From Pseudooceanicola nitratireducens (lineage in GTDB: Bacteria; Pseudomonadota; Alphaproteobacteria; Rhodobacterales; Rhodobacteraceae): 64,000 nucleotides of DNA. Position numbers and translations under genes: made by a program. Where the stretch lies: assembly GCF_900109195.1 (NCBI RefSeq), contig NZ_FNZG01000003.1, positions 642,234 to 706,233 on the forward strand, written 5' to 3'. The notes under the pieces were generated by a model. It saw nothing but the letters and a program-made list of their open reading frames with translations. It did not search any database and had not been told where the DNA came from. Below are positions 7,094 through 17,973 of this stretch, one piece after another (position 1 is the stretch's first letter; each line of letters starts with the position of its first letter).

Positions 7094-7804
7094 CTATTTC
7101 GACGTCACCCGTTTCGAGGCCTCGGCCGCGCTTTCCACCCGTTCGGAATAGCGGTCCACCAGGTACTCGGCCCGGCCGCGCACCAGCCAGGTGAATTTCA
7201 CCAGCTCTTCCATCACGTCGACGACGCGGCGATAGAACGGCCCCTCGGCCAGGCGGTCGCCCTCTTCGTACTCAAGAAACGCCCGCGGGATCGAGCTTTG
7301 GTTCGGGATCGTCACCATCCGCATCCAGCGCCCCATGATCCGCATCTGGTTCACCGCGTTGAAGCTTTGCGACCCGCCCGAGACCTGCATCAGCGCCAGC
7401 GTCTTGCCCTGTGTCGGCCGCACCCCACCCATGGACAGCGGCAGCCAGTCCACCTGCAGCTTCATCAGCCCCGACATGGCACCATGCTGTTCCGGGGATG
7501 ACCAGACCATGCCTTCCGACCAGACGGCCAGCTCGCGCAGCTCCTGCACCTTGGGGTGGTCGGTTTCGGCCGGATCGTACAGCGGCAGGCCCGCGGGATC
7601 GAAGATCCGCGTCTCGCAGCCCAGGGCCCGCAGGATCCGCTCGGCCTCCTGCACCGTTTTCCGGGAATAGCTTTGCGGTCGCAGCGCGCCATACAGCAGC
7701 AGGATACGCGGCGGGTGGCGCGGATCGCCGGGCGCGGCAAGAAGATCGACGTCAATCGGGCTCAGCTTGTCGCCATCCAGGGCGGGCAGGTCATCACGGG
7801 TCAC
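7094..7804 (-). CDS. arsH: Arsenical resistance protein ArsH, NADPH-dependent FMN reductase
   Basis: 236 residues. The flavodoxin-like fold shows '[15 protein letters not shown]' (FMN phosphate loop, about residues 35-49) and '[20 protein letters not shown]', both typical of ArsH. ArsH oxidises trivalent organoarsenicals and reduces quinones or azo dyes using NADPH and FMN, in the cytosol. I chose the GTG start at 7804: AAAGGA lies 8 bases upstream and the resulting length fits the family. A longer frame extends to 7978 but has no ribosome binding site and poor composition. There are no other ars genes nearby, so it is a standalone copy. It is divergent from tdk. Confidence 0.9.
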   Translation of the reverse strand: MTRDDLPALDGDKLSPIDVDLLAAPGDPRHPPRILLLYGALRPQSYSRKTVQEAERILRALGCETRIFDPAGLPLYDPAETDHPKVQELRELAVWSEGMVWSSPEQHGAMSGLMKLQVDWLPLSMGGVRPTQGKTLALMQVSGGSQSFNAVNQMRIMGRWMRMVTIPNQSSIPRAFLEYEEGDRLAEGPFYRRVVDVMEELVKFTWLVRGRAEYLVDRYSERVESAAEASKRVTSK

Positions 7805-7971
7805 TTCGGGTCCTTTCGCGGCGGGGTCCTTCTCCCTGCCACGCGATGTAACGCGGCTGTGCGGCTCTTGCACCCCTTCGGCACGGATTTTCCCGCACAT
7901 CGCCCCTGCGCGGACGCAAGGTCTGAACTCCGGCTCTGGACAGCAGGGACACCGCCCGCCTATCTGTCGCC

Positions 7972-8559
7972 ATGGCAAAGCTCTACTTCCACTATTCCAC
8001 CATGAACGCGGGCAAATCGACCGTGTTGCTGCAGGCCTCGCACAACTACATCGAACGCGGGATGCAGACCTATCTGCTGACCGCCCGCCTGGACGACCGC
8101 GCCGGCACCGGCCGCATTGCCAGCCGCATCGGCATCGGGGCCGAGGCCGATACCTTCACCGCCCAGGACAACCTGTTCGACCGTATCCGCGACCGCCTTG
8201 CACAAGGCCCCTGCGCCTGTGTCTTCGTGGACGAGGCGCAGTTTCTGACCCGCGATCAGGTCTGGCACCTGGCCCGCGCGGTGGACGACCTGAAGGTGCC
8301 GATCATGTGCTATGGCCTGCGGGTGGATTTCCTGGGCGAACTGTTCGAAGGGTCCGCCGCGCTTCTGGCCCTGGCGGATGAGATGCGCGAGGTCCGCACC
8401 ATCTGTCATTGCGGCAAGAAGGCCACCATGGTCGTGCGCCGCGGCCCCGACGGCAAGGCGCTGCGCGAAGGCGCGCAGGTCCAGGTCGGCGGCAATGAAA
8501 CCTATGTTTCGCTGTGTCGCCGCCACTGGCGGCAGGAGATGGGCGACCCGACCAGCTGA
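7972..8559 (+). CDS. tdk: Thymidine kinase
   Basis: 195 residues, type II thymidine kinase, which phosphorylates thymidine to dTMP in the salvage pathway. The P-loop is 'STMNAGKST' (residues 9-17). The Walker B/catalytic region is '[10 protein letters not shown]', and the C-terminal lasso domain has zinc-ligand cysteines in '[10 protein letters not shown]' and a later 'CRRHW'. Length is normal for the family (about 190-200). It lies divergent from arsH with 167 bases between the starts. The next gene follows in the same direction after about 170 bases but is probably not co-functional. Confidence 0.95.
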   Translation: MAKLYFHYSTMNAGKSTVLLQASHNYIERGMQTYLLTARLDDRAGTGRIASRIGIGAEADTFTAQDNLFDRIRDRLAQGPCACVFVDEAQFLTRDQVWHLARAVDDLKVPIMCYGLRVDFLGELFEGSAALLALADEMREVRTICHCGKKATMVVRRGPDGKALREGAQVQVGGNETYVSLCRRHWRQEMGDPTS

Positions 8560-8733
8560 ACCGACCAGCTGACAGGCCCGGCTGATCGCCCCTGCCAGCC
8601 CCCCCGGCTTGGTGGCCGTAGCTTGACAGACGGGACAAAAGGGAACCTGATCGCCCCGCGCCGGGTTCCCCCCAAGCCGCCGGGACATCCCCGTCCCGTC
8701 ATGGCCTGTCCCGTCCCGTCACAGGATGACATC

Positions 8734-9717
8734 ATGCAGATCTTTGCCTGCCCGACCTGCCAGGGTCGGGTCTATTTCCACAACCTTGCCTGCAGCTGTG
8801 GCCAGGCGCTGGTCTTCTCGCCCGAGGATCAGCACATGCACGCCCTGACCGACAGCGACGCCGAAACCACCGCCTGCTCCAACCGCGCCGACATCGGCTG
8901 CAACTGGACGGCCGAGGCGGACGGCCTGTGCCGGTCCTGCGCGATGACCCAGGTGGTGCCGGACCTGCGCGAGCCCGCGAACCTGCCGCTCTGGTCCCAT
9001 GCAGAGCTGGCCAAACGTTGGGTCCTGGCCAACCTGGGCAAATGGGGCTGGTTCACCTTGTCCGATCCGGGCGCGCGCCCCGTCTTCCACATGCTGTCCG
9101 AACAGACCGCCGCCGGGGGCGAGACGATCACCATGGGCCATGCGGATGGTGAGATCACCATCAACGTCACCGAATCCAGCGATGCCGTCCTGGCCCGCCG
9201 GCAGGAAGAACTGGGTGAACTGTATCGAACCATGACCGGCCATATCCGCCACGAGATCGCGCATTTCCTGTTCCTGCGCCTGTCTGACCTGCCCGACTTC
9301 CCGCCCGCCTTCCGGGCGCTGTTCGGTGACGAGCGTGCCGATTACGGGGCCGCCCTCAAGGCGCATTACGACGCCCCGAAACCGCCGAGCAATGATCACG
9401 TCACCAGCTATGCCACCGCCCACCCGCATGAAGACTGGGCCGAGACCATCGCCCATCTGCTGCACCTGGTGGATCTGGCCGACAGCGGCGCGGCGGCGGG
9501 GCTGATCCCCTTTGCCCCCATGGACGCCTATGCCGACACCGAAACCGACGCGATCGTCAGCCGCGCCATCGACCTGTCGATCGCGGTGAACCATGTGAAC
9601 CGGGCGCTGGACCTGCCGGATGTCTATCCCTTCGTCCTGACCGACGGGGTGCGGGGCAAGTTTGGCTTTGCCCATGGCTGGCTGCGGATGCCCAAGGGGC
9701 ACGCAAGCACCGGGTGA
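8734..9717 (+). CDS. Putative zinc metallopeptidase with N-terminal zinc ribbon
   Basis: 327 residues. The N-terminus is a zinc ribbon with cysteines at 6, 9, 20 and 22 ('CPTCQ' and 'CSC'). The catalytic motif is HEIAH (residues 173-177), the HExxH zinc site. This architecture matches the 'zinc-binding metallopeptidase' (Peptidase_Mx) family. I start at the ATG at 8734, preceded by AGGAT; the longer frame from 8623 has a low-complexity proline-rich extension. It sits 175 bases upstream of the large transglutaminase-DUF2126 gene. In many bacteria this peptidase is found with transglutaminase, ATP-grasp and alpha-E proteins, so it is likely to be part of that system. Its substrate is unknown. 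Confidence 0.85.
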   Translation: MQIFACPTCQGRVYFHNLACSCGQALVFSPEDQHMHALTDSDAETTACSNRADIGCNWTAEADGLCRSCAMTQVVPDLREPANLPLWSHAELAKRWVLANLGKWGWFTLSDPGARPVFHMLSEQTAAGGETITMGHADGEITINVTESSDAVLARRQEELGELYRTMTGHIRHEIAHFLFLRLSDLPDFPPAFRALFGDERADYGAALKAHYDAPKPPSNDHVTSYATAHPHEDWAETIAHLLHLVDLADSGAAAGLIPFAPMDAYADTETDAIVSRAIDLSIAVNHVNRALDLPDVYPFVLTDGVRGKFGFAHGWLRMPKGHASTG

Positions 9718-9892
9718 TACAGGGGAAAATGCGCGCCCCGCCGCGTGGAGGCTTGCGCCGGGCTTGCTTTGTCCCCCAGCCCCGTTACCGTTGGTCCATC
9801 TGCGGACCCTTCGGGGTCCGACACTCTCAGACGGGCCCGGGGGCGGCGCGGGACGCATCCCGCCCGGCCAGATGGGCGGGACAGGACGAACC

Positions 9893-12800
9893 ATGGCGAT
9901 TTACGCAAGCATCTATCACCTGACGCAGTACACCTACGACCGTCCGGTGACGCTCGGGCCGCAGATCATCCGGTTGCGCCCCGCCCCGCATAGCCGCACG
10001 CGGGTGATCTCGCATTCGCTCAAGGTCTCGCCGGGCGGTCACTTCGTGAACCACCAGCAGGACCCCTATGGCAACTGGCTGGCGCGGTTTGTCTTCCCCG
10101 AGCCCGTGCGCGAATTCAAGATCGAGGTCGACCTGGTCGCGGACATGACCGTCTACAACCCCTTCGACTTCTTCGTCGATGAAACGGCGGAAACCTGGCC
10201 CTTCGACTATCCGGCGGAACTGACCGAGGATCTGTCGATCTACCGCAAGCCCGAGCCGCTGACGCCCCTGGTCACCGCCTTCCTTGACCAGATCGACCGG
10301 AGCGAGGCCCGCACCGTCGATTTCCTGGTCGAACTGAACCGCCGTGTTTCCGAGGCCGTCGATTACACCATCCGGATGGAGCCGGGGGTGCAGACGCCCG
10401 AGGAAACGCTGACGGTCAAGTCGGGCTCTTGCCGCGACAGTTCCTGGCTGCTGGTGCAACTGCTGCGCAACCTTGGTTTTGCCGCGCGGTTCGTCTCGGG
10501 CTACCTGATCCAGCTGAAGCCGGATCTGCAGGCGCTGGACGGCCCGTCTGGAACCGATCACGATTTCACCGACCTGCACGCCTGGGTCGAGGTCTACCTG
10601 CCCGGCGCGGGCTGGATCGGCTTTGATCCAACCTCGGGCCTGATGACCGGGGAATCGCACATCCCCCTGGCCGCCACGCCGCATTACCAGAACGCGGCCC
10701 CCATTGTGGGCGGCTATTCCTCGGCCGGGGCACCTGAGGTCGATTTCAACTTCGACATGCAGATCCGCCGCGTGGCCGAACATCCGCGCATCACGAAACC
10801 CTTCTCGGACGAGGCGTGGGAGCGTCTGAACGCCCTTGGCCGACATGTGGACGAGCGGCTGACCGCCGGCGACGTGCGCCTGACCATGGGCGGAGAACCG
10901 ACATTCGTGTCGATCGACGATTTCCAGTCCCCGGAATGGAACACCGAAGCCGTCGGCCCGCAGAAACGTGCGCTGGCGGATACGCTGATCCGCCGGCTGC
11001 AGGGCCGCTTCGCGCCCGGTGGCTTCCTGCACTACGGTCAGGGCAAGTGGTATCCGGGCGAAAGCCTGCCGCGCTGGACCTTCTCGCTCTACTGGCGCAA
11101 CGACGGTCAGCCGGTCTGGAAAAACCCCGATCTGATCGCCAAGGAAGACACCCCCGCCCCCGCTACGGCCGACGACGCCGGCCGCTTCATGGGCAAGTTC
11201 GCCGAGGCTCTGGGCCTCGATGCCGGATACGCCCAGCCCGCGTTTGAGGACCCGGCGGAATGGATCCTGAAGGAATCCAACCTGCCCCCCAATGTCACAC
11301 CCGAGAATTCCAAGCTGAAGAACCCCGAGGACCGCGCGCGATACGCCCGGGTCTTCAACCGCGGGCTCAATGACCCGGCGGGGTACGTTCTGCCGATCCA
11401 GCGCTGGCAGGCCAAGGCGTCCAAGTGGCGGTCCGAGCTGTGGAAGCCTCGGCGCGGCAACCTTTACCTGATCCCCGGTGACAGCCCCGTGGGCTTCCGC
11501 CTGCCGCTTGGCGCGCTGCCGCATATAGCGCCCGCGCATTACCCCTATTCCTACCCCGCCGATCCGACCGTGGATCGCGGTGCCCTGCCCGATTTCCACG
11601 CCCAGATCGCCGAACGCCGCCGCGCCGTGCAGGAGGAAATCGACCGCATCGCGGCGGAGGAAGCCGAAGACCGCGCCCGCCTGATGCCTGACGTGAGCCC
11701 CGGCCACGACCAGCCGTCCCAGCCCGGCCAGCAGGCGGCGGACACCCGCCAGAAGGTTGTCTTGCAGGAGGGCGGCGATCCCGAAACCGGGGCCGTGCGC
11801 ACCGCCATCGCCATTGAACCCCGCGACGGGCGGCTGTGCCTTTTCATGCCGCCCTGCGACAGCCTGGAAGACTACCTGGAACTGCTGGCCGCGGCCGAGG
11901 ATACGGCGGCGGAACTGAACCTACCGATCCATATCGAGGGCTACTCGCCCCCCTCTGACCCGCGCCTGAACAACATCCGCGTCGCCCCCGATCCGGGCGT
12001 GATCGAGGTCAACATCCACCCCGCCCATTCCTGGGAAGACTGCGTAGCCACGACCGAGGCCATCTATGAAGAGGCGCGGCAATCTCGCCTGGGGGCCGAC
12101 AAGTTCATGATCGACGGGCGGCACACCGGTACCGGCGGCGGCAACCATATCGTCTTTGGCGGGGCCACGACCAACGACAGCCCCTTCCTGCGCCGCCCCG
12201 ATCTGCTGAAATCGCTGATCCTGATCTGGCAGCGGCATCCCTGCCTGTCCTACCTGTTCTCGGGCCTCTTTATCGGCCCGACGTCACAGGCCCCGCGCAT
12301 CGACGAGGCGCGGCATGACACGCTGTATGAACTGGAAATCGCCTTGGCGCAGATCCAGTCGCCCGACATGGGGCCGCCCCCGCCGTCCTGGCTGGTGGAC
12401 CGGCTGCTGCGCAACATGCTGACGGATGTCACCGGCAACACGCACCGGGCCGAGATCTGCATCGACAAGCTCTATTCCCCCGATGGCCAGACCGGACGCC
12501 TTGGCCTTGTGGAATTCCGCGGGTTTGAAATGCCGCCCGATGCCCGCATGTCCCTGGCCCAGCAGGTGCTGCTGCGCGCCATCATCGCGCGCTGCTGGGA
12601 GAAGCCCGTGACCGGCAAGCCCGTCAGATGGGGCACCGTCCTGCACGACCGTTTCATGCTGCCGCATTACCTGTGGGAAGATTTCCTGAGCCTGCTGGGC
12701 GACCTGCGCGCCCATGGCTATGACCTTGATCCCACCTGGTTCGAGGCCCAGGCCGAGTTCCGCTTCCCCTTCTGCGGCCAGATCGAGGCCGAGGGCGTGC

Positions 12801-13315
12801 ACCTTGAGGTCCGCCAGGCGCTGGAGCCTTGGCATGTGCTGGGCGAAATGGGCGCGATCGGCGGCACGGTGCGCTATACCGACAGTTCGGTCGAACGGCT
12901 TCAGGTCAAGATGACCACACTGCATCAGGACCGCTATCGCATCATGGTCAACCGCCGCCCCGTGCCGCTGGCCCGAACTGGCACCTCTGGCGTCAGTGTC
13001 GGCGGCGTCCGGTTCAAGGCCTGGCAACCGCCCGAGGCGCTGCATCCCACCCTGCCCGTCAACGCGCCGCTGACCTTTGACATCTACGATGACTGGACCG
13101 GCCGGGCGCTTGCGGGCTGCACCTATCACGTCGCCCATCCGGGCGGGCGCAACTACGACACCTTCCCCGTCAACGGCTACGAGGCCGAGGCGCGCCGCCT
13201 GGCCCGGTTCGAACCGCATGGCCATGCCCCCGCGCCATACCGCCCGCAGCCGGAAATCCCGCACCCGGAATTTCCAATGACACTTGACCTTCGCCGCCCG
13301 CCGGGATTGGAGTAA
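9893..13315 (+). CDS. Transglutaminase-DUF2126 fusion protein
   Basis: 1140 residues. Residues 1-90 are the bacterial transglutaminase N-terminal beta domain. The transglutaminase-like protease core follows, with catalytic Cys180 ('SGSCRDSSW'), His229 ('DLHAWVEV') and Asp245 ('GFDPTSG'). From about residue 340 ('[13 protein letters not shown]') to the end lies DUF2126, a large domain related in sequence logic to peptide-ligating or amidotransfer enzymes. I chose the ATG at 9893: AGGA lies a few bases upstream and the sequence [18 protein letters not shown] is the usual family N-terminus. It is followed 18 bases later by the ATP-grasp/alpha-E gene. The cluster is predicted (genome-context studies of ATP-grasp peptide ligases) to make and process an isopeptide-linked peptide; no product is known. 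Confidence 0.9.
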   Translation: MAIYASIYHLTQYTYDRPVTLGPQIIRLRPAPHSRTRVISHSLKVSPGGHFVNHQQDPYGNWLARFVFPEPVREFKIEVDLVADMTVYNPFDFFVDETAETWPFDYPAELTEDLSIYRKPEPLTPLVTAFLDQIDRSEARTVDFLVELNRRVSEAVDYTIRMEPGVQTPEETLTVKSGSCRDSSWLLVQLLRNLGFAARFVSGYLIQLKPDLQALDGPSGTDHDFTDLHAWVEVYLPGAGWIGFDPTSGLMTGESHIPLAATPHYQNAAPIVGGYSSAGAPEVDFNFDMQIRRVAEHPRITKPFSDEAWERLNALGRHVDERLTAGDVRLTMGGEPTFVSIDDFQSPEWNTEAVGPQKRALADTLIRRLQGRFAPGGFLHYGQGKWYPGESLPRWTFSLYWRNDGQPVWKNPDLIAKEDTPAPATADDAGRFMGKFAEALGLDAGYAQPAFEDPAEWILKESNLPPNVTPENSKLKNPEDRARYARVFNRGLNDPAGYVLPIQRWQAKASKWRSELWKPRRGNLYLIPGDSPVGFRLPLGALPHIAPAHYPYSYPADPTVDRGALPDFHAQIAERRRAVQEEIDRIAAEEAEDRARLMPDVSPGHDQPSQPGQQAADTRQKVVLQEGGDPETGAVRTAIAIEPRDGRLCLFMPPCDSLEDYLELLAAAEDTAAELNLPIHIEGYSPPSDPRLNNIRVAPDPGVIEVNIHPAHSWEDCVATTEAIYEEARQSRLGADKFMIDGRHTGTGGGNHIVFGGATTNDSPFLRRPDLLKSLILIWQRHPCLSYLFSGLFIGPTSQAPRIDEARHDTLYELEIALAQIQSPDMGPPPPSWLVDRLLRNMLTDVTGNTHRAEICIDKLYSPDGQTGRLGLVEFRGFEMPPDARMSLAQQVLLRAIIARCWEKPVTGKPVRWGTVLHDRFMLPHYLWEDFLSLLGDLRAHGYDLDPTWFEAQAEFRFPFCGQIEAEGVHLEVRQALEPWHVLGEMGAIGGTVRYTDSSVERLQVKMTTLHQDRYRIMVNRRPVPLARTGTSGVSVGGVRFKAWQPPEALHPTLPVNAPLTFDIYDDWTGRALAGCTYHVAHPGGRNYDTFPVNGYEAEARRLARFEPHGHAPAPYRPQPEIPHPEFPMTLDLRRPPGLE

Positions 13316-13333
13316 CATCCCCAAGAGGATGCC

Positions 13334-15745
13334 ATGACAAAACCCACCCCGACGGACCTGGGCAGCCCGCTGCTTGCCGATTACGCGCTGTCCGACAGCG
13401 TCGCGGACGAGCTGTTCGACAGTTCGGGCCGGATGCGTCCGGTCTGGGTGCCTTTCCTCAAGGCCCTGTCCGCGCTGCCGGTGCCCGCCCTGCGGGCCAA
13501 GTTCGAACGCGGGCGGCAGTACCTGCGCGATGCGGGGGTCTATTTCCGGCAGTATTCCGATGATCCGCTGAACGAACGCGACTGGCCGCTGTCGACCATG
13601 CCGGTGCTGCTGCACGAAACGGAATGGGACCAGATCTGCCGCGGGCTGGACCAGCGCGCCAACCTGCTGGAACAGGTGATGGCCGACCTCTATGGCCCCG
13701 GGCTTTTGATGCAGCAGGGCCATCTGCCGCCCCGCCTGGTGACCGAGAACCCGCATTGGCACCGCCCCATGGTCGGGATCCAGCCGCGCGGCGGGCACTA
13801 CCTGCATTTCCTCGCGTTCGAGATCGGGCGATCCCCGGACGGCAGCTGGTTCGTGCTGGGCGACCGGACGCAGGCCCCTTCCGGCGCGGGCTTTGCGCTG
13901 GAAAACCGCATGGCTATGCGCCACGTCTTCCCCGAGGATTACCCCCGCGCCTATACGCATCGCTTTGCCGGCTTCTTCGAAAACTTCCGCAAGGCGCTGG
14001 AACAGCTGGCCACCACCAACCGCACGGAATCGCATCAGTTCGGCCTGCTGACCCCGGGCCGCGCCAACGACGCCTTCTTCGAACACCTCTATATCGCGCG
14101 CTATCTTGGGATGCTGCTTCTGGAAGGCGAGGACATCGTGGTGCAGAACGGCCAGGCCATGGTCCGCACCATCGACGGGCCTGTGCCCCTGGGGCTGCTC
14201 TGGCGGCGGATCGACAGCAACTTTGCCGACCCGCTGGAGCTGGACCCCGACAGCCAGATCGGCGTGCCGGGGCTGGTGGATGCCGTGCGCTCGGGCAGCC
14301 TTGCCATGGTCAATGCGCTTGGCTCGGGCGTGCTGGAGACGCGGGCGCTGATGGCCTTTCTGCCGCGCATCTGCCAACAGCTGACCGGCGCGCCGCTTGA
14401 GATGCCCAATATCGCCACCTGGTGGTGCGGCGACGAAAGCGCCCGCGCCTATGTGCGCGACAACATGGACCGGATGATGATCGCCCCCGCCCTGGCGGTC
14501 GACCTGCCCTTTGACAGCAATTCCGAAACCGTGCGCGGGGCCGAACCCGAGATCGTCGATCTTCTGGACACCCCCGCCCCCGACCTTGTGGGCCAGGAGG
14601 CGGTCAGCCTGTCGACCACACCCGCCTGGGTGGATGACGAAAACGGCCCGCGCCTGACCCCCTGCCCGATGACCGTGCGGGTCTTCACCGCCCGGACCGA
14701 AAAGGGCTGGCAGTTCCTGCAGGGCGGTTACGCCCGGATCGGCCCCGAGGGCGACGCCAACGCCCTGGCCATGCAGCGCGGCGGGTCGGTGGCGGATGTG
14801 CAGATCATCTCGGACAGGCCGGTGCCGGAACCCACGGTTCCAAAGGCCGCGCCCGATGCGACCGGGGTGCGCCGGGTGCGCACCGAATCCGCCGCCCTGC
14901 CGTCGCGGGCGGCCGACAACCTGTATTGGCTGGGCCGCTACATCGTCCGCTTTGAAGAGGCCGCGCGCCTGCTTCGCGCCTATCACCTGCGCCTGGCGGT
15001 GACCGACCGCACCGACGACGCCCTGCTGACGCTGATCGCCAAGGCCCTGAAGGCCGTCGACATTTCCGTCGACGCGCCGATCCCAGCCGGGCTGCGCGAC
15101 CGGCTGTTCGCGGCGCATGGCTGTGCGTCCAAGATCCGCGACCGGTTTTCCCCCGACGGCTGGGATGCGCTGAACGACCTGGTCAAGACCACGCGCCAGA
15201 TGGTCGATACCGCCACCCCGGGCGACGATGCCGCCCGCGCCATGTCGGTGCTGCTGCGCAAGACCGCCGGCTTTTCCGGGATCGTGACCGAAAACATCTA
15301 TCGCTTCTATGGCTGGCGCTTCCTGTCGATCGGTCGCGCGCTGGAACGGACCGACAGCCTGGCCGCCGCCCTGCAGCACTTTGCCCCCGAGGACGCGCCG
15401 GAAGGCGCCTTGGAGGTCGCGCTGGCCGTGGCCGATGGCACCATGTCGCATCGCCGCCGCTATGCGCTGGAACCGACCCGCGACAGCGTCGTCGACCTGC
15501 TGGCCCATGACACCGGCAACCCCCGGTCGCTGCTGTTCCAGATCCGCGAAATGCAGCGCCTGGCCGAGGATCTGCCCGGTGCCACGCTTTCGGCCCGGCC
15601 CACGGCGCTGGTGCGGGAACTTCTGCCCGTGCGCACCCAGCTTGAGATCCTGTCGCCCGAGGCGCTGACCACCGCGGTTCTGGGCGACATCCGCACAGCC
15701 GTCGCCCGCATGTCCGACCGCCTGGCCGAAGCGCATCTGAGGTGA
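13334..15745 (+). CDS. Circularly permuted ATP-grasp protein fused to an alpha-E domain
   Basis: 803 residues. The N-terminal about 480 residues form a circularly permuted ATP-grasp (type 2) domain; conserved pieces include 'YLRDAGVYFRQYSDDP', 'VTENPHWHRPMVG' and 'PSGAGFALENRMAM'. From about residue 515 ('SRAADNLYWLGRYIVRFEEA') the all-helical alpha-E domain follows. In many bacteria these are two separate adjacent genes, so the fusion is lineage-typical but informative. An AGAGG site lies 4 bases before the ATG. The stop is only 3 bases before the downstream transglutaminase start, indicating an operon. Predicted role: ATP-dependent peptide-bond formation together with the flanking transglutaminases. 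Confidence 0.9.
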   Translation: MTKPTPTDLGSPLLADYALSDSVADELFDSSGRMRPVWVPFLKALSALPVPALRAKFERGRQYLRDAGVYFRQYSDDPLNERDWPLSTMPVLLHETEWDQICRGLDQRANLLEQVMADLYGPGLLMQQGHLPPRLVTENPHWHRPMVGIQPRGGHYLHFLAFEIGRSPDGSWFVLGDRTQAPSGAGFALENRMAMRHVFPEDYPRAYTHRFAGFFENFRKALEQLATTNRTESHQFGLLTPGRANDAFFEHLYIARYLGMLLLEGEDIVVQNGQAMVRTIDGPVPLGLLWRRIDSNFADPLELDPDSQIGVPGLVDAVRSGSLAMVNALGSGVLETRALMAFLPRICQQLTGAPLEMPNIATWWCGDESARAYVRDNMDRMMIAPALAVDLPFDSNSETVRGAEPEIVDLLDTPAPDLVGQEAVSLSTTPAWVDDENGPRLTPCPMTVRVFTARTEKGWQFLQGGYARIGPEGDANALAMQRGGSVADVQIISDRPVPEPTVPKAAPDATGVRRVRTESAALPSRAADNLYWLGRYIVRFEEAARLLRAYHLRLAVTDRTDDALLTLIAKALKAVDISVDAPIPAGLRDRLFAAHGCASKIRDRFSPDGWDALNDLVKTTRQMVDTATPGDDAARAMSVLLRKTAGFSGIVTENIYRFYGWRFLSIGRALERTDSLAAALQHFAPEDAPEGALEVALAVADGTMSHRRRYALEPTRDSVVDLLAHDTGNPRSLLFQIREMQRLAEDLPGATLSARPTALVRELLPVRTQLEILSPEALTTAVLGDIRTAVARMSDRLAEAHLR

Positions 15746-15748
15746 TCC

Positions 15749-16630
15749 ATGCGCTATGACATCACCCTGAACATCGACTACCGCTATAGCCATCCGACTG
15801 ACCGGACGCGCAACCTTTTGCGGATCCTGCCCCATGACCTGCCGGGCACGCAGGTGATCGGTGACTGGACGCTGGCGCTGACCCCGCGCCCTTCGGAACA
15901 GGCGCATTTCACCGATTTCTTCGGCAATACCGTCACCTCGGCCGTCTGGCATTATCCGATCGACGCGGTGCAGATCAGCCTGTCGCTGCAGGCCGAGCGT
16001 CTCCGCTCGGATCCCTTCCTGTCGCTGGCGGCCCCGCTGTCACGCTTGGGTCAGGACTTGGCGGCGCTACGCGATGTCTCGGCCCGGTCGCCCCTGCATT
16101 TCACCGCTGCCTCGCGCCGCACGCCCGCCCATGCCGGCATGGGTGACTTCGCCCGTGCCGCGCTGCGCCCGGGCATGTCCGCCGCCGATGCGGTGCGCGC
16201 CATCGGCCGGGCGATCCACCGGCATATGGAGTTTTCAGACAAGGCCACCGACGTGGACACCCCCGCCGCCGTCGCCTTTGAAAAACGCGCAGGGGTCTGC
16301 CAGGATTTCACCCATATCATGATCACCTGCCTGCGGGCCGTGGGCATTCCTGCGGGCTATGTCTCGGGGTTTCTGCGGACCTTCCCGCCGCCGGGCAAGG
16401 AAAAGCTGGTCGGCGTCGATGCCATGCACGCCTGGGTCTGCGCCTGGGTCGGGCCAGAAATCGGCTGGCTGGAGTTCGATCCCACCAATAACCAGGGCGT
16501 CGGTGTCGACTATGTCACCATCGGCTATGGCCGCGACTATGACGATGTAGCCCCGGTCTGCGGTGCGATGCGCAGCATGGGTGACCAAAGCTCCAAGCAA
16601 TCGGTGGATGTGGCCGAGGTCGCCGATTGA
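15749..16630 (+). CDS. Transglutaminase family protein
   Basis: 293 residues. A beta-sandwich N-terminal domain (1-90) is followed by a transglutaminase-like core with the triad Cys184 ('AGVCQDFTH'), His227 ('AMHAWV') and Asp244 ('EFDPTNN'). It is the third member of the tightly packed cluster with DUF2126 and ATP-grasp/alpha-E genes. Proteins of this type often act with a proteasome-like (Ntn) hydrolase encoded immediately downstream. Here no such hydrolase gene follows; instead a convergent dehydrogenase gene ends at 16673. The substrate is unknown. Confidence 0.9.
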   Translation: MRYDITLNIDYRYSHPTDRTRNLLRILPHDLPGTQVIGDWTLALTPRPSEQAHFTDFFGNTVTSAVWHYPIDAVQISLSLQAERLRSDPFLSLAAPLSRLGQDLAALRDVSARSPLHFTAASRRTPAHAGMGDFARAALRPGMSAADAVRAIGRAIHRHMEFSDKATDVDTPAAVAFEKRAGVCQDFTHIMITCLRAVGIPAGYVSGFLRTFPPPGKEKLVGVDAMHAWVCAWVGPEIGWLEFDPTNNQGVGVDYVTIGYGRDYDDVAPVCGAMRSMGDQSSKQSVDVAEVAD

Positions 16631-16672
16631 CCCCGGCCCCATCCGATCAGGGACCAGATCAGGGGCCGGCCC

Positions 16673-17626
16673 CTAACTGACCTTGTTGGGCACCCTATCC
16701 CCGGCAAAGTAGGCGCGCAGGTTTTCAACCGCCATCAGCCCCATGTCCTCGCGCACCTCTTGCGATGCGGTGCCAAGATGCGGCAGCAGGGTGACGTTTT
16801 CCATCTTCAGCAACCCAGGTGAGACCTTGGGTTCCTGTTCGTAGACATCCAGCCCCGCGCCCGCGATCTGGCCGTCCTGCAGGGCGGTGACCAGCGCGGC
16901 CTCGTCCACGATATTGCCACGGGCGATATTGACCAGGATGGCATGGGGCTGCATCGCGGCCAGCACATCGGCATTGATCAGATGATGGGTGTCGTCGCCA
17001 CCAGGCGTCGCCACGACCAGCACATCGGCGCGCGCCGCGACCTCGGACAGCGGGGCCTGGGTTGCGGGGAAATCCACCGCCTTTTCGGACCGGTTGGCGT
17101 AAAGCACCTCCATCCCGAAACCGAAATGACAGCGCCGCGCGATGGCCTGGCCGATCCGGCCCATGCCGACCACGCCCACGGTCTTCCCGCTAAGATGCAG
17201 GCCCAGCAACTGGGTCGGGTGCCAGCCCTCCCACTGACCGGCGCGGACCATCCTTTCGCCCTCGCCCGCGCGGCGGGCGGTCATCAGCATCAGCGTCATG
17301 GCAATATCGGCGGTGGCATCGGTCACGGCACCGGGGGTGTTCGACACCGTCACGCCATGCGCGGCACAGGCCGCCACGTCGATGTGGTTATAGCCCACGC
17401 CGAAGTTGGCCACCATCTTGCAACGCGGGCGGCCGAAGTCGGCCAGCATCTCGGACCCGATGGTATCGCCAAGCGTGATCATCATCCCGTCATAGACGGC
17501 AAAGCCCGCACGGATTTCCCCCGGCGACATCGGTTTGTTGCTGTCGCGCACCTCGATATCGAACAAGGCCTCGGCGGCCGCCAGCGTCCGCGGCGGCATC
17601 GGTCGGCTTATCAGAACCCGTTTCAA
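16673..17626 (-). CDS. D-2-hydroxyacid dehydrogenase, glyoxylate/hydroxypyruvate reductase type
   Basis: 317 residues. The NAD(P)-binding Rossmann motif is 'VGVVGMGRIGQAIARR' (GxGxxG). The catalytic arginine is in 'NIARGNIVDE', the glutamate in 'GLDVYEQEP' and the histidine in 'LLPHLGTAS', the complete active site of the D-isomer 2-hydroxyacid dehydrogenase family. The closest functional type is glyoxylate/hydroxypyruvate or glycerate reductase, but the exact substrate cannot be read from sequence. It overlaps the upstream csaA gene by 4 bases and is the last gene of a minus-strand run YbjN-proC-csaA-dehydrogenase. Confidence 0.9.
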   Translation of the reverse strand: MKRVLISRPMPPRTLAAAEALFDIEVRDSNKPMSPGEIRAGFAVYDGMMITLGDTIGSEMLADFGRPRCKMVANFGVGYNHIDVAACAAHGVTVSNTPGAVTDATADIAMTLMLMTARRAGEGERMVRAGQWEGWHPTQLLGLHLSGKTVGVVGMGRIGQAIARRCHFGFGMEVLYANRSEKAVDFPATQAPLSEVAARADVLVVATPGGDDTHHLINADVLAAMQPHAILVNIARGNIVDEAALVTALQDGQIAGAGLDVYEQEPKVSPGLLKMENVTLLPHLGTASQEVREDMGLMAVENLRAYFAGDRVPNKVS

Positions 17627-17973
17627 TGCATCCGCCCTCCGGGCTGCACATCACCATCCGGCGAGATCAGCACGACGGCGCCATTGGCGTCCGACACGCC
17701 CAGGGTCAGCACCTCGGACATGAAGGGCCCGATCTGGCGCGGCGGAAAGTTCACCACGGCCATCACGGTTTTGCCGATCAGCCCTTCGGGCGTGTAGTGA
17801 TCGGTGATCTGGGCCGAGGTCTTCTTTTCCCCGATCTCCGCGCCGAAATCGATCCACAGCTTGATCGCGGGCTTGCGCGCCTCGGGAAAGGGTTCGGCCC
17901 GGACAACGCGACCGGCGCGGATGTCGACCTTCAGGAAATCGTCAAAGCTGATTTCGGGTTGGCGCTCACTCAT
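17623..17973 (-). CDS. csaA: tRNA-binding protein, CsaA-like
   Basis: 116 residues, a single tRNA-binding OB-fold domain (as in the C-terminal part of MetRS and in CsaA/Trbp111). Diagnostic pieces are 'FLKVDIRAGRVVRAEPFPEA' at residues 13-32 and 'NFPPRQIGPFMSEVL'. CsaA has been described as a chaperone-like protein with export-related activity, and it dimerises to bind tRNA. Its start overlaps the 3' end of proC by 8 bases and its end overlaps the dehydrogenase start by 4 bases, showing a compact operon. Confidence 0.92.
   Translation of the reverse strand: MSERQPEISFDDFLKVDIRAGRVVRAEPFPEARKPAIKLWIDFGAEIGEKKTSAQITDHYTPEGLIGKTVMAVVNFPPRQIGPFMSEVLTLGVSDANGAVVLISPDGDVQPGGRMH

Noticed and set aside
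9827..11707. 626-codon minus-strand open frame
   Set aside because: Antisense shadow of the transglutaminase-DUF2126 gene; no domain signatures.
12284..15952. 1222-codon open frame on the minus strand
   Set aside because: It is antisense to the ATP-grasp/alpha-E gene and the 3' part of the DUF2126 gene; the composition is Gly/Gln/His/Arg-rich with no recognisable domain or ribosome binding site, as expected for a shadow in high-GC DNA.
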